From contig RPQV01000258.1 in the NCBI GenBank assembly GCA_003818595.1, positions 1-5,670 on the forward strand: 5,670 nucleotides of DNA. Reading direction: 5' to 3'. The position numbers and the translations under genes are program-made. Positions 5,390 to 5,670 of the stretch are shown here, piece after piece. The notes below the pieces were generated by a model that worked only from the letters and a program-made list of their open reading frames with translations, ran no database searches and had not been told where the DNA came from. The DNA comes from Calditrichota bacterium. Lineage in GTDB: Bacteria; Zhuqueibacterota; Zhuqueibacteria; Residuimicrobiales; Krinioviventaceae. Within the stretch, counting starts at the first letter, position 1; every line of letters starts with the position of its first letter.

Positions 5390-5670
5390 ATGTCCTTTCA
5401 GTATCATCTTGTGCAACGGCCGAATCCGACCCAGCCGGGGGCGCCTAAACAGTTTTATGCTTCCGCGACAAATCGTGCTGAGGTGTCTTTACGCACCCTG
5501 GCGAAAGAGATCAAAGAAATCTCGACCGTGAGTGTGCCGGACACCACCGCCGTCATCGAGGCGCTGCTGCAGATCATTCCGCGCCATCTCGGCGAAGGGG
5601 CGGTTGTGCGGCTGGGAGAGTTCGGCTCTTTTTCGGTGAATGTTTGCAGCGAAGGGGCGGCCAGCGAGGA
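5390..5670 (+). CDS. HU-related (HU-HIG) DNA-binding protein (partial; C-terminus off the right edge)
   Basis: The frame runs from ATG at 5390 to the window end, 93 codons plus two bases. It opens 'MSFQYHLVQRPNPTQPGAPK', then 'QFYASATNRAEVSLRTLAKE', 'STVSVPDTTAVIEALLQIIP' and 'GEGAVVRLGEFGSFSVNVCS'. This matches the Bacteroidota-type HU-related family (TIGR01201, HU-HIG domain), including the N-terminal lysine/tyrosine segment that ordinary HU lacks, and the 'LGEFGSF' beta-arm start shared with HU. Members are thought to bind and bend DNA in the nucleoid; several are encoded per genome and individual roles are mostly unknown. The usual length is about 120-160 residues, so most of the DNA-binding core is seen but the C-terminal tail is not. 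The ribosome site GGAGG (5383-5387) sits only two bases before the ATG, unusually close; the family N-terminus still supports this start. It is probably transcribed separately from yhbY, given the repeat-bearing gap. Confidence 0.85.
   Translation, partial: MSFQYHLVQRPNPTQPGAPKQFYASATNRAEVSLRTLAKEIKEISTVSVPDTTAVIEALLQIIPRHLGEGAVVRLGEFGSFSVNVCSEGAASE

Noticed and set aside
5164..5448. Plus-strand frame overlapping the end of yhbY and the start of the HU-related gene
   Set aside because: It crosses two recognised genes in another frame and reads through the CGCAGAG repeat (Thr-Gln-Arg-Arg-Arg-Glu-Arg-Arg), the mark of a spurious frame.

Overview
The window looks like the chromosome of a Gram-negative, cell-wall-building bacterium of the Bacteroidota/FCB type (Bacteroidota, Ignavibacteria, Calditrichota, KSB1-like lineages). 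Evidence: lipoprotein and outer-membrane-type signal sequences, a beta-barrel-like protein, an Amidase_3 enzyme with the 'SGHGGPDPGAIG' signature I associate with this group, and a C-terminal gene of the HU-related (HU-HIG, TIGR01201-like) family typical of Bacteroidota. Base composition is balanced, with AT-rich intergenic DNA. The lineage call is inference; there is no rRNA or other phylogenetic marker here.

Left arm (1-1247, minus strand): two tandem secreted-protein genes, read right to left. The first (603-1247) encodes a complete thermolysin-type propeptide module (FTP + PepSY) with a signal sequence and nothing else. It ends where a peptidase domain would normally begin. The second (581 to beyond base 1) starts 21 bases downstream, has its own signal peptide, then a low-complexity Pro/Thr/Asn/Ala spacer, then the start of another FTP domain, and runs off the window. 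This pair is the most interesting part of the window: a propeptide supplied as a separate protein beside what is probably a secreted metallopeptidase.

Middle (1248-1488): an AT-rich divergent intergenic region of about 240 bases with a plausible promoter for the plus-strand gene, a 10-bp tandem repeat and a pair of inverted GGATTAAT boxes. It is followed by a PsiE-family four-helix membrane protein (1489-1953).

Right arm (2060-5670, plus strand): a lipoprotein with an esterase-like-phytase beta-propeller (2060-2974); a small secreted outer-membrane beta-barrel-like protein (3042-3647); an N-acetylmuramoyl-L-alanine amidase with an N-terminal LysM-like region (3663-4925); the ribosome-assembly RNA-binding protein YhbY (4926-5222), abutting the amidase stop; then a 167-base gap with a CGCAGAG tandem repeat; and an HU-related DNA-binding protein cut by the window end (5390-5670). 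The barrel, amidase and YhbY genes are tightly packed and probably co-transcribed. The barrel and amidase fit cell-envelope work, while YhbY is a housekeeping passenger.

I see no tRNA, rRNA, CRISPR array, transposase or phage gene, and no convincing rho-independent terminator.
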